This document shows positions 37,087 through 37,207 of a DNA stretch of 37,207 bases, in pieces. This stretch comes from Pseudoduganella danionis (GTDB taxonomy: Bacteria > Pseudomonadota > Gammaproteobacteria > Burkholderiales > Burkholderiaceae_D). The notes under the pieces were generated by a model. It worked only from the letters and a program-made list of their open reading frames with translations, was not told the origin of the DNA and did no database searches. Every line of letters begins with the position of its first letter. The first letter of the stretch is position 1. The stretch is from positions 1 through 37,207 of the forward strand of contig NZ_WNKW01000012.1 in the NCBI RefSeq assembly GCF_009720775.1. Reading direction: 5' to 3'. Position numbers and translations under genes: made by a program.

Positions 37087-37201
37087 AGCTTGACGATAAC
37101 CTACTTTCACACTGGTTGCAGCACTATCATCGGCGCAGAGTTGTTTCACGGTCCTGTTCGGGATGGGAAGGGGTGGGACCAACTTGCTATGGTCATCAAG
37201 C
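37087..37201 (-). rRNA. rrf: 5S ribosomal RNA
   Basis: The minus strand begins GCTTGATGACCATAGCAAGT and continues through the universal block CCCATCCCGAACAGG and the loop with GCGCCGATGATAGTG to GTTATCGTCAAGCT. The ends pair with each other (GCTTGATGA with TCGTCAAGC) as in helix I. The length of about 115 nt is normal for betaproteobacteria. The 23S gene should lie just beyond the right edge of the window. Confidence 0.97.
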
Positions 37202-37207
37202 TTTGAC

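Overview
The window comes from a high-GC betaproteobacterium, most likely of the Oxalobacteraceae (Herbaspirillum, Massilia, Janthinobacterium or Duganella type); the genus cannot be fixed from the sequence. Pointers are mreB/mreC divergent from gatCAB, the gshA-gshB-EIIA-HPr-EI cluster, the metX-metW pair, and a sigma-54-type promoter in front of a porin-glnK-amtB operon, an arrangement I recall from Herbaspirillum seropedicae. Nearly all of the window is compact core chromosome.

Layout. 1-2259 (minus): mreC (cut by the window edge) behind mreB, with a hairpin between them. 2544-5913 (plus): gatC-gatA-gatB and a strong terminator. 6014-8055 (minus): three tightly packed secreted or outer-membrane proteins, divergent from an OmpR-type response regulator and its sensor kinase (8249-10218, plus); the shared region holds one-helical-turn direct repeats. 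10332-11962 (plus): a BlaI/MecI-type repressor and a BlaR1-like M56 peptidase with a TonB-like tail, preceded by two palindromes. 12063-12431: a small VOC protein.

12488-13225 is the unusual part. One 159-residue gene looks like a ribbon-helix-helix DNA-binding domain fused to a RAMA-like domain. It is bracketed by two mirror-image arrays of five 10-bp iterons with core GTCTA, plus further units spaced by about one or two helical turns. One unit supplies the gene's own stop codon. This looks like a self-contained cassette in which the protein binds its own iterons, and I do not recognise it as a described system.

13306-14839 (minus): pyrE followed by an alpha/beta hydrolase. 14946-15713: exodeoxyribonuclease III. 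15748-18816 (minus): an AmpG-like permease, an M48 peptidase and an RluA-type pseudouridine synthase, all overlapping. 18822-20602 (minus): metX-metW. 20693-25692 (minus): gshA, gshB, EIIA of the mannose family, HPr and Enzyme I; no sugar permease is present, so this PTS is probably regulatory. 25880-28571 (minus): TorF-type porin, glnK, amtB. 28848-33016 (plus): ubiK, a ComM/YifB-type ATPase, an M1 aminopeptidase lipoprotein and a small lipoprotein. 33056-36964 (minus): a very large propeller-sensor histidine kinase. The window ends with a 5S rRNA gene (minus) and its terminator, the tail of an rRNA operon.

No tRNA gene, CRISPR array, recognisable insertion sequence or prophage was seen. No gene-free stretch exceeds 300 bases.
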